From contig NZ_BSVB01000001.1 of assembly GCF_030161895.1 (NCBI RefSeq), positions 2,914,001-2,978,000 on the forward strand: 64,000 nucleotides of DNA, in the 5' to 3' direction. A model generated the notes under the pieces. The model was not told the DNA's origin and did not search any database. It worked only from the letters and a program-made list of their open reading frames with translations. Source of the DNA: Pseudolysinimonas kribbensis. Its GTDB lineage: Bacteria > Actinomycetota > Actinomycetes > Actinomycetales > Microbacteriaceae. This document shows positions 17,479-28,315 of this stretch, one piece after another (the stretch's first letter is position 1; every line of letters begins with the position of its first letter). The position numbers and the translations under genes are program-made.

Positions 17479-20400
17479 ATGTACCCGCTGCACGTCGAGA
17501 ACGGCGCAGTCCCCGCCAGTCCCGACCTCCCCGAGATCGAGCGCGGCATCCTCGCCTTCTGGAAGAAGGACGACACCTTCCGCGCGTCCGTGCAGCGCCG
17601 CGAGGGATGCCCGGAGTGGGTCTTCTACGACGGCCCGCCCTTCGCGAACGGCCTGCCGCACTACGGCCACCTGCTGACCGGCTACGCGAAGGACCTCTTC
17701 CCGCGCTACCAGACCATGCGCGGCAAGCAGGTGCACCGCCGGTTCGGCTGGGACACCCACGGCCTGCCCGCCGAGCTGGAGGCGATGCGCCAGCTCGGCA
17801 TCACGAAGACGGATGAGATCCGCGAGATGGGCATCGGCGTCTTCAACGCCCGCGCCCGCGAGTCGGTGCTGCGCTACACGCGGGAGTGGGAGGAGTACGT
17901 CACCCGTCAGGCGCGCTGGGTCGACTTCGAGAACGACTACAAGACACTCGACGTCACCTTCATGGAGAGCGTGCTCTGGGCCTTCAAGTCGTTGTACGAC
18001 AAGGGGCTCGCCTACGAGGGCTTCCGCGTGCTGCCGTACTGCTGGAACGACGAGACCCCCTCAGCAACCACGAGCTCCGGATGGACGACGACGTCTACCA
18101 GCAGCGGCAGGACCAGTCGGTCACCGTGACCTTCCCGCTCGTGGGGGAGCGCGCCGAGGTGCTGGGTCTCACGGGCGTCAACGCGCTGGCCTGGACGACG
18201 ACCCCGTGGACCCTCCCGACCAATGCGGCGCTCGCCGTCGGCCCCGGCATCGAGTACTCGGTGATCCCGTCGGTGCAGGGCCCGCAGGAGTACCTCCTCG
18301 CGACCGACACCATCGGGGCGTACCTCAAGGAGCTCGGCTACGAGTCGGTGACCGAGGCTGTGCAGGCGCGCCGGCTGCGCGTCGACGGCGCCCAGCTCGA
18401 CGGCGTGCAGTACGACCGCATCTGGGACTTCTACGAGGACCGGCCGGGCATGGAGAACGCCTGGCGCATCCTCGTCGCCGACTACGTCGAGACCGGCGAG
18501 GGCACCGGGATCGTGCACCAGGCGCCCGCATACGGCGAAGACGACCAGGTGGTCTGCGCCGCGGCCGGCATCCCGGTCGTGCTGTCGCTCGACGACGGCG
18601 GCAGGTTCCTGCCGCAGGTCGCCCCGGTCGCCGGCCTGCTGTGGTCGGATGCCAATCCGGAGCTCATCAAGCTGCTGCGCTCCGACGGACGCCTGTTCCA
18701 GGTCAAGAGCTACGAGCACAGCTACCCGCACTGCTGGCGGTGCCGCAATCCGCTCATCTACAAGGCGGTGTCGAGCTGGTTCGTGCGCGTCACCGAGCTC
18801 AAGGACCGCATGCTCGAGCTCAACCAGCAGATCACCTGGGTGCCGGAGAACGTCAAGGACGGCCAGTTCGGCAAGTGGCTCGAGAACGCCCGCGACTGGT
18901 CGGTGAGCCGCAACCGGTTCTGGGGATCGCCGATCCCGGTCTGGCGCAGCGACGACCCCGCGTACCCGCGCGTGGATGTGTACGGGTCCCTTGCCGAGCT
19001 GGAGCGCGACTTCGGCCGGCTGCCCCGCAACGACGACGGCGAGGTGGATCTGCACCGGCCGTTCGTCGACGAGCTCACCCGCCCGAACCCCGACGACCCG
19101 ACCGGGGCGTCGACGATGCGGCGGATCGAGGACGTCTTCGACGTCTGGTTCGACTCCGGCTCGATGCCCTACGCGCAGGTGCATTACCCGTTCGAGAACC
19201 GGGAGTGGTTCGACAGCCACAACCCGGCCGACTTCATCGTCGAGTACATCGGGCAGACCCGCGGCTGGTTCTACCTCATGCACGTGCTCGCGACGGCGCT
19301 GTTCGACCGGCCGGCGTTCTCGAACGTGATCAGCCACGGCATCGTGCTCGGCAACGACGGGCAGAAGATGTCGAAGTCGCTGCGCAACTACCCCGACGTG
19401 AGCGAGGTCTTCGATCGCGACGGCGCGGATGCCATGCGCTGGTTCCTCATGTCGAGCTCGGTGATCCGCGGCGGCAACCTCGTCGTCACCGAGGAGGGCA
19501 TCCGGGGCGGCGTGCGCGAGCTCTTGCTGCCGCTCTGGTCGACGTACTACTTCTTCACCCTGTACGCGAACACCGCGGGACCGGGCGGATACCGCGCGGC
19601 CCGCCGCACCGACAGCACGAACGTGCTCGACCGCTACCTGCTCGCCAAGACCCGCGAGCTGCTGGAGCAGGTCACCGAGCACCTCGACGCGCTCGACAGC
19701 CCGTTCGCGGCGCTCGCCCTGCGGGACTTCGCCGAGGTGCTGACCAACTGGTACGTGCGGCGCAGCCGCGACCGGTTCTGGGACGGCACCGATCGGGACG
19801 CCTTCGACACCCTCTCGACGGTGCTCGAGACGGTGTGCCGCGTGGCGGCGCCGCTCCTGCCGCTCGTCACGGAGGAGATCTGGCGCGGCCTCACCGGCGG
19901 GCGCAGCGTGCACCTGACCGACTGGCCGGACGCCGCCGAATTCCCGAGCGATCCGGAGCTCGTGCGCACCATGGACCGCGTGCGCGAGATCGCGTCGGCC
20001 GGCAACGCGCTGCGCAAGGCGCGCCGGCTGCGGGTGCGGCTGCCGCTCGCGAAGGCGACCGTGGTCAGCACCGACGGCGACGCGCTCGCCGCGTTCGGCG
20101 ACATCCTGCGCGACGAGCTCAACCTCAAGGAGGTCGCGTTCGCGCCGCTGGGGGAGTCGAGCCTCGGCGAGTGGGGCATCACCCGGCGGCTCGGCGTGAA
20201 CGCCCGGGCCCTCGGACCGCGGATCGGCAGGGAGGTGCAGCGCGTCATCCAGGCGGCGAAGTCCGGCGACTGGGCACAGGAGGGCGACGCGGTCACCGCA
20301 GGCGGCGTCGCGCTCGAGCCGGGCGAGTACGAGCTGGAGCTGCAGGCGGCCGACGCCGACCAGGCGATCGCCTTCCTTCCCGGCGGCGGCTTCATCGTGC

Positions 20401-20678
20401 TCGACACCGCCGTGACGCCGGAGCTCGAGGCCGAGGGCCTGGCGCGCGACGTCGTGCGGGCCGTGCAGCAGGCGCGCAAGGACGCCGGGCTCGAGGTCGG
20501 CGACCGGATCGCGCTGGTACTCGTCGGCGACGAGGCGGTCGTCGCGGCCATCGAGGCGCACCGCGAGCTGGTCGCGGGTGAGACCCTCGCCACCGCGCTC
20601 GACGTCGCCATCGGGGCGGCGGGCAGCGTCACGGTGGGGGAGAATCGGACCGTGCAGATCACGGTGACGCGCGCGTGA
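17479..20678 (+). CDS. ileS: Isoleucine-tRNA ligase
   Basis: This class I synthetase charges tRNA-Ile and edits valine. The HIGH-type motif is HYGH at residues 61-64, and KMSKS reads [13 protein letters not shown]. The restored length is 1066 residues, with the family-typical N-terminus [19 protein letters not shown] and no C-terminal zinc ribbon, fitting the eukaryote-like IleRS subclass often linked to natural mupirocin tolerance (known for the family, not tested here). The frame breaks at the C run 18056-18060, five instead of six. ATG 17479 was chosen because it follows the T-box-controlled GAGGAGG site; a GTG at 17434 lies inside the leader and is rejected. The stop overlaps folC. Confidence 0.96.
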
Positions 20679-22051
20679 GCTCCGACGACGAGGAGCGCTT
20701 CCGGGAAGCGGCGGACACGGCCTACGCGGAGCTCCTCGCCCGCGTGGGCGAGGCCACGCCGCAGCCGCGGCTGGAGGCGACCCGCCGCGCCGTCGAGCTG
20801 CTCGGCGACCCGCAGCGGTCGGCGCCCGTCGTGCACATCACGGGCACCAACGGCAAGACCTCGACGAGCCGGATGATCGAGTCCCTGCTGCGCGCCAGCG
20901 GCCTGAAGACCGGCCTGCTCACCAGCCCGCACCTCGTGCGGGTGACCGAGCGGATCATGATCGAGGGCCGGCCGGTGAGCGACGAGGCGTTCGCGCGCAA
21001 CTGGGACGACATCCGGCCCTATCTGCTCATCGTCGACGCCGAGCTCATCGCGGCGGGCGAGGCGCCGCTCAGCTTCTTCGAGGCGCTCACGGCGCTCGCG
21101 TTCGCGATCTTCGCCGACGCGCCCGTCGACGTCATGGTGCTCGAGGTCGGGATGGGCGGCGAGTGGGACTCGACGAACGTCGCCGACGGGCAGGTGGCGG
21201 TCTTCACCCCCATCGCGCTGGACCATGTCGAGCGGCTCGGCCGCACGATCGCCGAGATCGCGCGCACGAAGGCGGGCATCATCAAGCCCGCGGCGTCGGT
21301 CGTCACGGCGATCCAGCCGATCGAGGCGCTCGACGAGCTGCGGGAGGCCGCGGAGCACGACGAGGCGACCGTCGCCGTGGAGCGCGTCGACTTCGCCCTC
21401 GAGTCCACGACGGTCGCGGTCGGCGGCCAGGTCATCGACGTCCGCGGGCGGGCGGGCGAGTACCGCGGCCTCTACCTGCCGCTGTACGGCGACCACCAGG
21501 CGCAGAACGCAGGCGTAGCGATCGCCGCGGTGGAGTCGTTCCTCGGCGACGGCACGCGGGCGCTGGATCCGGATGTCGTGGCCGAGGGGCTCGCGACCGC
21601 GACGTCTCCGGGGCGCCTTCAACTCATCGGCACCGAGCCGACCGTGATCGTCGACGCCGCGCACAACCCGCACGGCGCGGCCGCGCTCGCGAACGCGATC
21701 ACCGAGTACTTCGACTTCGACGAGATCACGGTGGTGCTCGGCATCCTGCGCGAGAAGGACGCGCACGGGATCGTCGAGGAGCTCGCCCCGTTCGCGACCC
21801 AGTTCTTCGTGACGACCACGGCCTCCGAGCGGGCGCGCCCCGTCGAGGAGCTCGCCGACCTGGTCGGCGGCGTCGCGCCCGGCGACACCGTCTTCTCCTT
21901 CACGGATGCCGGCCTCGCGCTGGCCTCGGCCCGCGACTGGGCCGCCGCGGCGCCCCGCCGTGCGGTCGTCGTCACCGGGTCGATCACGCTCGTGGGCGAG
22001 GCCATCGCGCTCGCGGACGCCGAGGGATGGAAGGGCGGTGACGCGGGTTGA
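20675..22051 (+). CDS. folC: Folylpolyglutamate synthase/dihydrofolate synthase
   Basis: This 458-residue cytoplasmic ligase adds glutamate to folates using ATP. The P-loop GTNGKTS is at residues 57-63, followed by the Mur-ligase-like central domain ([16 protein letters not shown]) and C-terminal domain ([12 protein letters not shown]). GTG 20675 overlaps the ileS stop (GTGA). The last two codons and the stop lie within the palindrome at 22043-22142, so the C-terminus may have been altered by insertion of that element. Confidence 0.95.
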   Translation: MSSDDEERFREAADTAYAELLARVGEATPQPRLEATRRAVELLGDPQRSAPVVHITGTNGKTSTSRMIESLLRASGLKTGLLTSPHLVRVTERIMIEGRPVSDEAFARNWDDIRPYLLIVDAELIAAGEAPLSFFEALTALAFAIFADAPVDVMVLEVGMGGEWDSTNVADGQVAVFTPIALDHVERLGRTIAEIARTKAGIIKPAASVVTAIQPIEALDELREAAEHDEATVAVERVDFALESTTVAVGGQVIDVRGRAGEYRGLYLPLYGDHQAQNAGVAIAAVESFLGDGTRALDPDVVAEGLATATSPGRLQLIGTEPTVIVDAAHNPHGAAALANAITEYFDFDEITVVLGILREKDAHGIVEELAPFATQFFVTTTASERARPVEELADLVGGVAPGDTVFSFTDAGLALASARDWAAAAPRRAVVVTGSITLVGEAIALADAEGWKGGDAG

Positions 22052-22142
22052 GGAGCGCCGCCGGAGGCGACGCATCTCGAAACCCGGATCGCGGTGAGGG
22101 TTTCGAGACGCGTCCGGCTGCGCCGGGCGCTCCTCAACCCGC
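22043..22142. repeat. Long palindromic element at the folC/DUF4233 junction
   Basis: The left arm begins GCGGGTTGAGGAGCG and ends GCATCTCGAAACCC (22085). The right arm starts GGGTTTCGAGACGC (22098) and ends CGCTCCTCAACCCGC (22142). The arms are about 43 bp with a few mismatches around a 12-base centre. The TTTCGAGACGC...GCTCCTCAAC type is what I recall as a repeated intergenic palindrome in Microbacteriaceae. Here it provides the folC stop codon. Confidence 0.8.
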
Positions 22143-22149
22143 GGGGCGC

Positions 22150-22500
22150 GTGCGCCGCACGCGATCGTTGCGCGAGTCGCTGCTGTCGATCGTGCTCGGC
22201 ATGGAGGCCGCGGTGATCTTCTTCGCCGCGCTCGTCGTCTTCGGCCTGCATGTGCTCGCCCCGCTGCCCGCCCTGCTCGGCGGCGGCATCGCCCTCGTGG
22301 TGCTGGTCGCGCTCGCGGGCCTGCAGCGCTGGACGTGGGCCGTCTACGCGGGCGCCGTCGCCCAGCTCGGGCTCATCCTGCTCGGCATCCTGACGCCCGC
22401 GATGTACGTCGTCGGCGCCGTGTTCGCCGCCCTCTGGATCTACTGCTTCGTCCGTTCCCGCCAGATCGAGCGCCGGCGCCCGCCGGCGGAAAGCGAGTGA
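22150..22500 (+). CDS. DUF4233 family membrane protein
   Basis: This 116-residue protein starts RRTRSLRESLLSIVLGMEA and has three to four membrane helices, ending KxxQIERRRPP-like in the cytosol. DUF4233 genes typically sit between folC and ndk in actinobacteria, as here. I chose GTG 22150 because the conserved homology begins there. A TTG at 22048 would add 34 residues encoded by the palindrome and overlap the folC stop. No good ribosome site precedes the GTG, so the palindrome may have separated the gene from its original translation signal. Function unknown. Confidence 0.8.
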   Translation: MRRTRSLRESLLSIVLGMEAAVIFFAALVVFGLHVLAPLPALLGGGIALVVLVALAGLQRWTWAVYAGAVAQLGLILLGILTPAMYVVGAVFAALWIYCFVRSRQIERRRPPAESE

Positions 22501-22502
22501 CC

Positions 22503-22919
22503 ATGCCCGTCGAAGAGACTCTCGTCATCGTCAAGCCGGACGGCGTCGCCCGCGGCCTGACCGGCGAGATCCTGCGCCGCATCGAGGCGAAGGGCTACCA
22601 GCTCGTCGACATCCGGATGCTCACCGCCGACCGCGAACTGCTCGCCCGGCACTACGCGGAGCACGAGGGCAAGCCGTTCTACGAACCGCTCGTCGAGTTC
22701 ATGCAGTCCGGTCCGGTCGTCGCGATGCGGGTGGCCGGCGACCGCGTGATCGAGGGATTCCGCTCCCTCGCCGGCACGACCGACCCGACCGCGGCCGCCC
22801 CCGGCACCATCCGCGGCGACCTCGGCCGCGACTGGGGCCTCAAGGTGCAGCAGAACCTCGTGCACGGCTCGGACGCCCCGGAGACGGCCCAGCGGGAACT
22901 GGACCTCTGGTTCGCCTGA
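22503..22919 (+). CDS. ndk: Nucleoside-diphosphate kinase
   Basis: This 138-residue enzyme moves phosphate between nucleoside tri- and diphosphates through a phosphohistidine. The active-site histidine is His121 in NLVHGSD and the nucleotide-binding lysine is Lys11 (VKPDGV). The ATG lies two bases after the DUF4233 stop, so it belongs to the ileS-folC operon or has an internal promoter. The length is typical. Confidence 0.96.
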   Translation: MPVEETLVIVKPDGVARGLTGEILRRIEAKGYQLVDIRMLTADRELLARHYAEHEGKPFYEPLVEFMQSGPVVAMRVAGDRVIEGFRSLAGTTDPTAAAPGTIRGDLGRDWGLKVQQNLVHGSDAPETAQRELDLWFA

Positions 22920-22933
22920 CCCGCGCAGGCGGC

Positions 22934-22982
22934 TGCACGAAATCCGCACGTCGGGCCGAGGCCGACGCACGGATTTCATGCA
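22934..22982. terminator. Palindrome between convergent ndk and dsbA-like genes
   Basis: TGCACGAAATCCG (22934-22946) pairs with CGGATTTCATGCA (22970-22982) with one mismatch, and CGTCGG pairs with CCGACG inside. It separates two convergent genes and probably ends transcription both ways. It is not T-rich. Confidence 0.55.
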
Positions 22983-22986
22983 CCGG

Positions 22987-23844
22987 TCAGGATGCCGACT
23001 CGACGAACGCCTTGAAGGTCGCGTTGTCCTCGGTGATCGTCGTGTACTGCTTGCCGTTGACGAACACCGTCGGCGTGCCGAAGCCCTGAGCCCCCTGCAG
23101 CGTCGGGTCGTTGGTCGCGCGGGTCGTCGCCGCGGAGACCCACTTCTTGAAGCTCTCGCCGTTGATGCACGACGTCACCTTGCCGTCGTCGAGCCCGGCC
23201 TTCTTGACGAGGTTGACGATCTGCGTGTCGGTCAGGCCGGTCGAGCCCTCCTGGGGCTGGTTGTCGTAGAACGCCTTCTGCACCGTCAGGAAATCGTCGG
23301 GGTCGTAGTTCGCGACGCACGCGGCGGCGTTGTTCGCGCGGCTCGAATACCGCGACGTCTGGTAGCTGCGGTCGACGATGGCGACCGGCATCACCTGGAG
23401 CACCGCCTTGCCCGACTTCACGAGCCCGGAGATGTACGACGAGTTGGCCTCCTCGAACGTCTTGCACACCGGGCAGGCCCAGTCGACGTAGGTCGTGATG
23501 TGGATGGGCGCGCCCGCCGACGTGTCGGTCGGGATCGGCGACGGCGAGTCGCCCTTCTTGATGCCCGCGGACCGGGTCGCGACGATCTTGCCGCCCTTGC
23601 CGGTCAGGACGATGCCATCCCCGATCATGTTCTTCGGTCCGTTGGCGCTCACCGGCGCTGGCTTGGGCTGATTGACGATGACCGCGGTGGTGATGCCGGC
23701 CGCGGCCAGCAGCACGACGACGACCACGACCGGGATCAGGATCTTGCGCAGGCGATCCCGACGCTGCGCCTTCTCGCGCTCCTTGCGGGCGAGCTCACGG
23801 GCCTGCTCTCGTCGCTGATTCTTGGTAAGTCGCTCTTCGGGCAC
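22987..23844 (-). CDS. DsbA-like membrane-anchored thiol:disulfide protein
   Basis: This 285-residue protein has a highly charged cytosolic start, one membrane helix at about residues 35-57, and an extracytoplasmic thioredoxin-fold domain with the CPVC pair at residues 124-127 and a cis-proline segment GFGTPTVFVNG. It probably forms disulfides in secreted proteins and is reoxidised by the VKOR homologue encoded just upstream on the same strand, the usual actinobacterial pairing. Translation starts at GTG 23844. Confidence 0.92.
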   Translation of the reverse strand: MPEERLTKNQRREQARELARKEREKAQRRDRLRKILIPVVVVVVLLAAAGITTAVIVNQPKPAPVSANGPKNMIGDGIVLTGKGGKIVATRSAGIKKGDSPSPIPTDTSAGAPIHITTYVDWACPVCKTFEEANSSYISGLVKSGKAVLQVMPVAIVDRSYQTSRYSSRANNAAACVANYDPDDFLTVQKAFYDNQPQEGSTGLTDTQIVNLVKKAGLDDGKVTSCINGESFKKWVSAATTRATNDPTLQGAQGFGTPTVFVNGKQYTTITEDNATFKAFVESAS

Positions 23845-23902
23845 GGTGTGGAACCTAAGTGTCGGTGGTCGGAGGACTCTGTGAGGCTACTGAAGAAGCA
23901 GC

Positions 23903-24499
23903 TCAGAGGTGGTGCAGCACGTCGAGCTGCAGCTGGAAGATCAGCCCGACCGTGATGAGGCAGACGATCGCGATCGGCACCGCCCACGGCAGCAGCGCGC
24001 GCCCTGCCGGAGTGATGGCCGCGCCGAAGACGCCGTGCGCGGCGTTGCGCAGGGTGACGATCCAGAACAGCGGGAACATCACCAGGTAGACCAGCGCGCA
24101 CCAGGGGCACAGCGTGCCGAGCACGTAGGCGCTCTGCCCGATGAGCCAGATCACGAAGGCGAGCGCGCCGGCGACCCCGAGGTTGAAGATCCACGAGTAC
24201 CAGTTCGCGACGCGCGCGCCCGCCAGGAGGGTGACGCCGACGGCGATCACCGCCGCGAACCCGCCGAGGCCGATGATCGGATTGGGGAATCCGAAGGCGG
24301 AGCCCTGGGGCGAGTTCAGGTTCGTGCCGCACTGCACGAATGGGCTGATGTTGCAGTTCAGCGCCGTCTTGGGGTGCTCCAGGATCGCGAACTTGTCGAG
24401 CGTGAGCTGGAAGGAGGCCCACCAGCCGGAGGCTCCGGCGATGATCAGGAAGATCGCGTAAGCCCAGGGGCGTCGCGAGGCGGGAGCGGCGTCGGTCAC
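23903..24499 (-). CDS. Vitamin K epoxide reductase (VKOR) family protein
   Basis: This 198-residue membrane protein has five likely helices. It has the loop cysteine pair Cys49 and Cys57 and the active-site CPWC at residues 131-134, which pass electrons from DsbA to quinone. GTG 24499 has no ribosome site, but CATAAT ends six bases before it, so the transcript looks leaderless. It is followed by the DsbA-like gene 58 bases downstream. Confidence 0.93.
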   Translation of the reverse strand: MTDAAPASRRPWAYAIFLIIAGASGWWASFQLTLDKFAILEHPKTALNCNISPFVQCGTNLNSPQGSAFGFPNPIIGLGGFAAVIAVGVTLLAGARVANWYSWIFNLGVAGALAFVIWLIGQSAYVLGTLCPWCALVYLVMFPLFWIVTLRNAAHGVFGAAITPAGRALLPWAVPIAIVCLITVGLIFQLQLDVLHHL

Positions 24500-24820
24500 G
24501 GGGGGATTATGGCAACACCCGATGCGTGGATGCCGGTGCGCGCGCCCAGTCGTGAGATAATCGCACTCGGTCACCGCTCCGAGCCGCGCTCGGGACGGAA
24601 CCACGGATAAAGGCTTACCGGGCATACCGGGCCGCGAGTGCAGCACTGCACCGCGTCGCATGCCAGTTGCGAAGAGTGCCGTGAGAGAGCGCGAGCGCCG
24701 TGACAGGGCGCGACGTCCCCACCGATGGGGCGATGGACAGGATTAGCGGAGCCGAATCGGCGCCGCACGAGAGTACCCGGCAGGTGGGCGGCCACCACCC
24801 GGGCGAGGAGTGCACCAGCG
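24500..24820. other. Long leader region of rne
   Basis: This is 321 bases between the divergent VKOR and rne genes. A plus-strand GATAAT at 24556-24561 could be a -10, leaving about 250 bases of 5' untranslated RNA with several short GC hairpins. Long self-targeted leaders are known for enterobacterial rne; whether this one is autoregulatory is only a suggestion. Confidence 0.4.
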
Positions 24821-27182
24821 ATGGTGGATGACAACGACAACATCGAGAACACCGACGAGACGACCGTCGCGAAGCCGAAGCGCTCTCGCCGGAAGGCGGT
24901 GACGGGCGCGAAGAGCGCCGCGTCGCACGTCTCGGCCGAGGCGGAGACGGGCCTCGTGCTCGACGCGCCGACCGCGGAAGCGGCGCCCGCCGAGACCCAG
25001 AAGCCGCAGCGCTCACGCCGGAAGAAGGCCGAGCAGCCTGCAGCGCAGCCCGCGACGGGGTCGGCCCCGACGGCCGCCGAGCCGACGGCGGACGCCTCCG
25101 GATCGAGCCCGTTCGCCATCCTGTTCCAGGCGCCCCCGCCGCCGCCCCCGGAGCAGTGGCCACCGAGGAGAGCGAGCAGCCGCCCGCCCAGGAGGGCTCG
25201 GCTCCCAGCAGCCGTCGGCGCACCCGCCGCCGCTCGGGGAGGGCCCCCGCGACGGTGAGGACGCGCCGAACACGGTCGTCAAGGTGCGCGAGCCCCGCAA
25301 GGCCGCACCGCTCATCACCGAGCCCCAGAAGGTGAAGGGCTCGACCCGGCTCGAGGCCAAGAAGCAGCGTCGCCGCGACGGTCGCGACGCCGGCCGACGC
25401 CGCCCCGTCATCACCGAGGCCGAGTTCCTCGCGCGCCGCGAGAGCGTCGACCGCGTCATGGTCGTGCGCTCGAAGTTCGGCCGGATCCAGATCGGCGTGC
25501 TCGAGGACGGCGTGCTCGTCGAGCACTACGTCGCCCGGGCGCAGGATGCCAGCCTCATCGGCAACGTCTACCTCGGTCGCGTGCAGAACGTGCTGCCCTC
25601 GATGGAGGCGGCATTCGTCGACATCGGCCGCGGACGCAACGCGGTGCTGTACTCGGGCGAGGTCGACTGGGAGGCCGCTGCGGCGGCCGCCGAGGGCGAC
25701 GGCGTCAAGAACCAGGCCCGCCGGATCGAGCTCGCGCTCAAGCCCGGCGACCGGGTGCTGGTGCAGGTCACGAAGGACCCCGTCGGGCACAAGGGCGCGC
25801 GGCTCACCTCGCAGGTCTCGCTGCCGGGCCGCTACCTGGTCTACGTGCCCAACGGCTCGATGAACGGCATCAGCCGCAAGCTGCCCGACACGGAGCGCGC
25901 GCGCCTCAAGAAGATCCTCAAGGAGGTGCTGCCCGACGACGCCGGCGTCATCGTGCGCACCGCCGCCGAGGGCGCCACCGAGGAGCAGCTGACGCTGGAC
26001 GTGAGCCGGCTCACCGCGCAGTGGGCCGAGATCAGCCGTGCCGTCGAGATCGGCCAGGCGCCGGCGCTGCTGCACAGCGAGCCCGACCTGCTCGTCAAGA
26101 TCGTGCGCGACGTCTTCAACGAGGACTTCCAGAGGCTCGTGATCGAGGAGGACGCCCTCGACACGATCCGCGGTTACGTCGGCGCCGTCGCGCCGGACCT
26201 CATGGACCGCGTCGAGACCTACGACGGCCCCGACTCGTTCGAGGAGTACCGGGTCTCGGAGCAGATCGAGAAGGCGCTCGAGCGCAAGGTGTGGCTGCCA
26301 TCCGGCGGGTCGCTCATCATCGACCGCACCGAGGCCATGACGGTCATCGACGTCAACACGGGAAAGTTCGTCGGGTCCGGCGGCAACCTCGAGGAGACCG
26401 TCACCAAGAACAACCTCGAGGCCGCGGAGGAGATCGTGCGCCAGCTGCGGCTGCGCGACATCGGCGGCATCATCGTCGTCGACTTCATCGACATGGTGCT
26501 CGAGTCGAACCGCGACCTCGTGCTGCGACGGGTCGTCGAGTGCCTGTCGCGCGACCGCACCAAGCACCAGGTGGCCGAGGTCACCTCGCTCGGCCTCGTG
26601 CAGATGACCCGCAAGAAGCTGGGGCTCGGCCTGGTCGAGTCGTTCAGCGAGACCTGCGAGGTCTGCGCCGGCCGAGGGATCATCGTGCACCACGACCCGG
26701 TGTTCAAGCACCGGTCGGCCGACCAGCCCGCGGCGGCGCCCGGCCAGGGTCGCAGCCGTCGTGGACGCGGAGGCGGTGCGGCCGGGCCCAAGAACGGGCA
26801 CGGCCCCGGAGGAACCCATCAGCTGACCGACGACGTGCGCAACGCTCTCGCGCAGATCGCCAAGTCGACCGTGCATTCGGAGACCGGCGAGGAGCTCGTC
26901 GACGAGTCGGGCGCTCCGGATGCCGTCGAGCCCGCCGCCGAGCAGGTGGACGGACCGGTCGAGCAGGCCGTGGGCGCAGCGGCGGAGGCGGCGGTCGAGA
27001 TCCTCGACATCCCGGTGACGCCCGCGCCGCGCGCCGGACGCCGGATCAGCACCGAGGTGGCCGAGCAGATTCTCGGCTCGGTGCTCGAGGCGCTGCCGGA
27101 GCCCAACCCGCCGGGGCACGGACGCGCTCGCCGCTCCCGCCGCGCCTCGAGCGGCGGCACGGTCACCCCGGCTGAGGAGTAG
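24821..27182 (+). CDS. rne: Ribonuclease E/G family endoribonuclease
   Basis: This is a 787-residue RNA-processing enzyme. An acidic and basic low-complexity N-terminal extension (about residues 1-190) precedes the S1 domain (GNVYLGRVQNVLPSMEAAFV) and the catalytic core. The magnesium-binding DVNTGKFVG and DFIDM segments and the zinc-link CEVCAGRG are present, and a disordered basic tail follows. Two breaks fall in the low-complexity extension, at the C run 25145-25149 and the G run 25236-25239, one base short each. ATG 24821 follows GAGGAG. The C-terminal tail in actinobacteria is a docking region; partners are not visible here. Confidence 0.95.
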
Positions 27183-27210
27183 ACCGACGGCCGTCGGCGC
27201 TGACGCCGCG

Positions 27211-27237
27211 GCGAAGGCCAGAGATGGCCTTCGCTTT
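27211..27237. terminator. Bidirectional intrinsic terminator
   Basis: GCGAAGGCC (27211-27219) and GGCCTTCGC (27225-27233) form a perfect 9-bp stem with a six-base loop, followed by TTTC. It lies between the convergent rne and DUF4031 genes. Confidence 0.8.
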
Positions 27238-27512
27238 CAGCGAGGTGCGCGCTTGTCACGCTGCCGCACGCGCAACCCCGCGGCCTGCAGCCGCCGCAGG
27301 AGCTCGCGTCCGGTGACGGGCGTGGCCCCCAGCGCGATGAGCTCGTCGCGGCGTCGCTCCGGCACGTCGTAGTGATCGTTGTCGAAGGCGCGGCGCGGGA
27401 TGCCCGCCCGCTCGGCGAAGGCGTGCAGCTCGTCGTAGTCCGCGTCGCTGACGAGATGCGCCCAGACGGTGCCGTGCGCCGGCCAGATGGCCTCGTCGAT
27501 CAGCACGGTCAT
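27237..27512 (-). CDS. DUF4031 domain-containing protein
   Basis: This 91-residue protein beginning TVLIDEAIWPAHGTVWAHLV matches DUF4031, a small conserved protein family in actinobacteria with no assigned role. It has conserved histidines (HGTVWAHL, DNDHYDV) that could bind metal. ATG 27512 is preceded by TAGGAT with exactly six bases between, so it is probably leaderless. Confidence 0.85.
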   Translation of the reverse strand: MTVLIDEAIWPAHGTVWAHLVSDADYDELHAFAERAGIPRRAFDNDHYDVPERRRDELIALGATPVTGRELLRRLQAAGLRVRQRDKRAPR

Positions 27513-27548
27513 CCCGCGATCCTAGGTCGGCGGAAGAAACGAGACGGT

Positions 27549-27578
27549 TTGATGAAGCGGCCGATCGTCGGCTATTCT
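27549..27578 (+). promoter_or_regulatory. Promoter of the rplU-rpmA operon
   Basis: TTGATG (27549-27554) and TATTCT (27573-27578) are separated by 18 bases. The resulting leader is about 80 bases to the GTG of rplU, giving room for ribosomal protein control, but I see no specific motif. Confidence 0.65.
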
Positions 27579-27667
27579 TGATCCTTGGTGCACGTCGGCT
27601 CCGTGCCGTTCTCTCGCGCCCAGACTTCCACTCGCAGGATCCGCCTGCGCCAACGTAAGGAATCACC

Positions 27668-27976
27668 GTGGTCTACGCAGTTGTGCGCGCCGGCGGCCGG
27701 CAGGAGAAGGTCGAGGTCGGCACCATCGTCGTGCTCGACCGCCTCAAGGCCGACGTCAACGGCACCGTCGAGCTCTCTCCCGTCCTGTTCGTGGACGGCG
27801 ACACGATCACCCACGACCCGAAGGCCCTCGCGAAGATCACGGTGACCGCCGAGGTCATCGGCCACGAGCGCGGCCCGAAGATCGTCATCCAGCACTTCAA
27901 GAACAAGACCGGGTACAAGCGTCGTCAGGGCTTCCGTCACGACCAGACCCGCGTCAAGATCACCGGCATCAAGTAG
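27668..27976 (+). CDS. rplU: 50S ribosomal protein L21
   Basis: This 102-residue protein starts [18 protein letters not shown] and ends with the RNA-binding [21 protein letters not shown] region. It uses GTG as start, and TAAGGAA precedes it. Gene order with rpmA and obg is universal in bacteria. Confidence 0.98.
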   Translation: MVYAVVRAGGRQEKVEVGTIVVLDRLKADVNGTVELSPVLFVDGDTITHDPKALAKITVTAEVIGHERGPKIVIQHFKNKTGYKRRQGFRHDQTRVKITGIK

Positions 27977-27989
27977 AGGCGGCGCAGAC

Positions 27990-28247
27990 ATGGCACACAA
28001 GAAGGGCGCGTCCTCGACGCGCAACGGGCGCGACTCGAACGCCCAGCGCCTCGGCGTGAAGCGCTTCGGCGGTCAGGTCGTCAAGGCCGGCGAGATCATC
28101 GTGCGTCAGCACGGCACCCACTTCCACCCGGGCGAGAATGTCGGCCGCGGTGGCGATGACACGCTGTTCGCGCTGGAGGCCGGTTCCGTCGAGTTCGGCG
28201 CCAAGGGCCGCCGCAAGGTCGTCAACATCGTCGTTCCGCAGGCGTAG
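27990..28247 (+). CDS. rpmA: 50S ribosomal protein L27
   Basis: This 85-residue protein with the family-defining start [20 protein letters not shown] and [13 protein letters not shown] lies near the peptidyl-transferase centre. It starts 13 bases after rplU. Confidence 0.98.
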   Translation: MAHKKGASSTRNGRDSNAQRLGVKRFGGQVVKAGEIIVRQHGTHFHPGENVGRGGDDTLFALEAGSVEFGAKGRRKVVNIVVPQA

Positions 28248-28270
28248 CCCCGCGACGCATCGACGTTGAG

Positions 28271-28296
28271 AGGGCGGGCTTCGGCCCGCCCTTTCT
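28271..28296 (+). terminator. Intrinsic terminator after rpmA
   Basis: AGGGCGGGC (28271-28279) and GCCCGCCCT (28284-28292) form a perfect stem around TTCG, followed by TTCT. It ends only 20 bases before obg, so it may attenuate rather than fully stop transcription into obg. Confidence 0.85.
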
Positions 28297-28315
28297 GCAT
28301 GGAGGAGAAGAAGAC

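Noticed and set aside
22048..22149. TTG-initiated extension of DUF4233
   Set aside because: All 34 added residues come from the palindrome. Kept only as an alternative.
24562..24820. Riboswitch in the rne leader
   Set aside because: Only generic GC hairpins were seen, with no conserved aptamer motif that I recognise.
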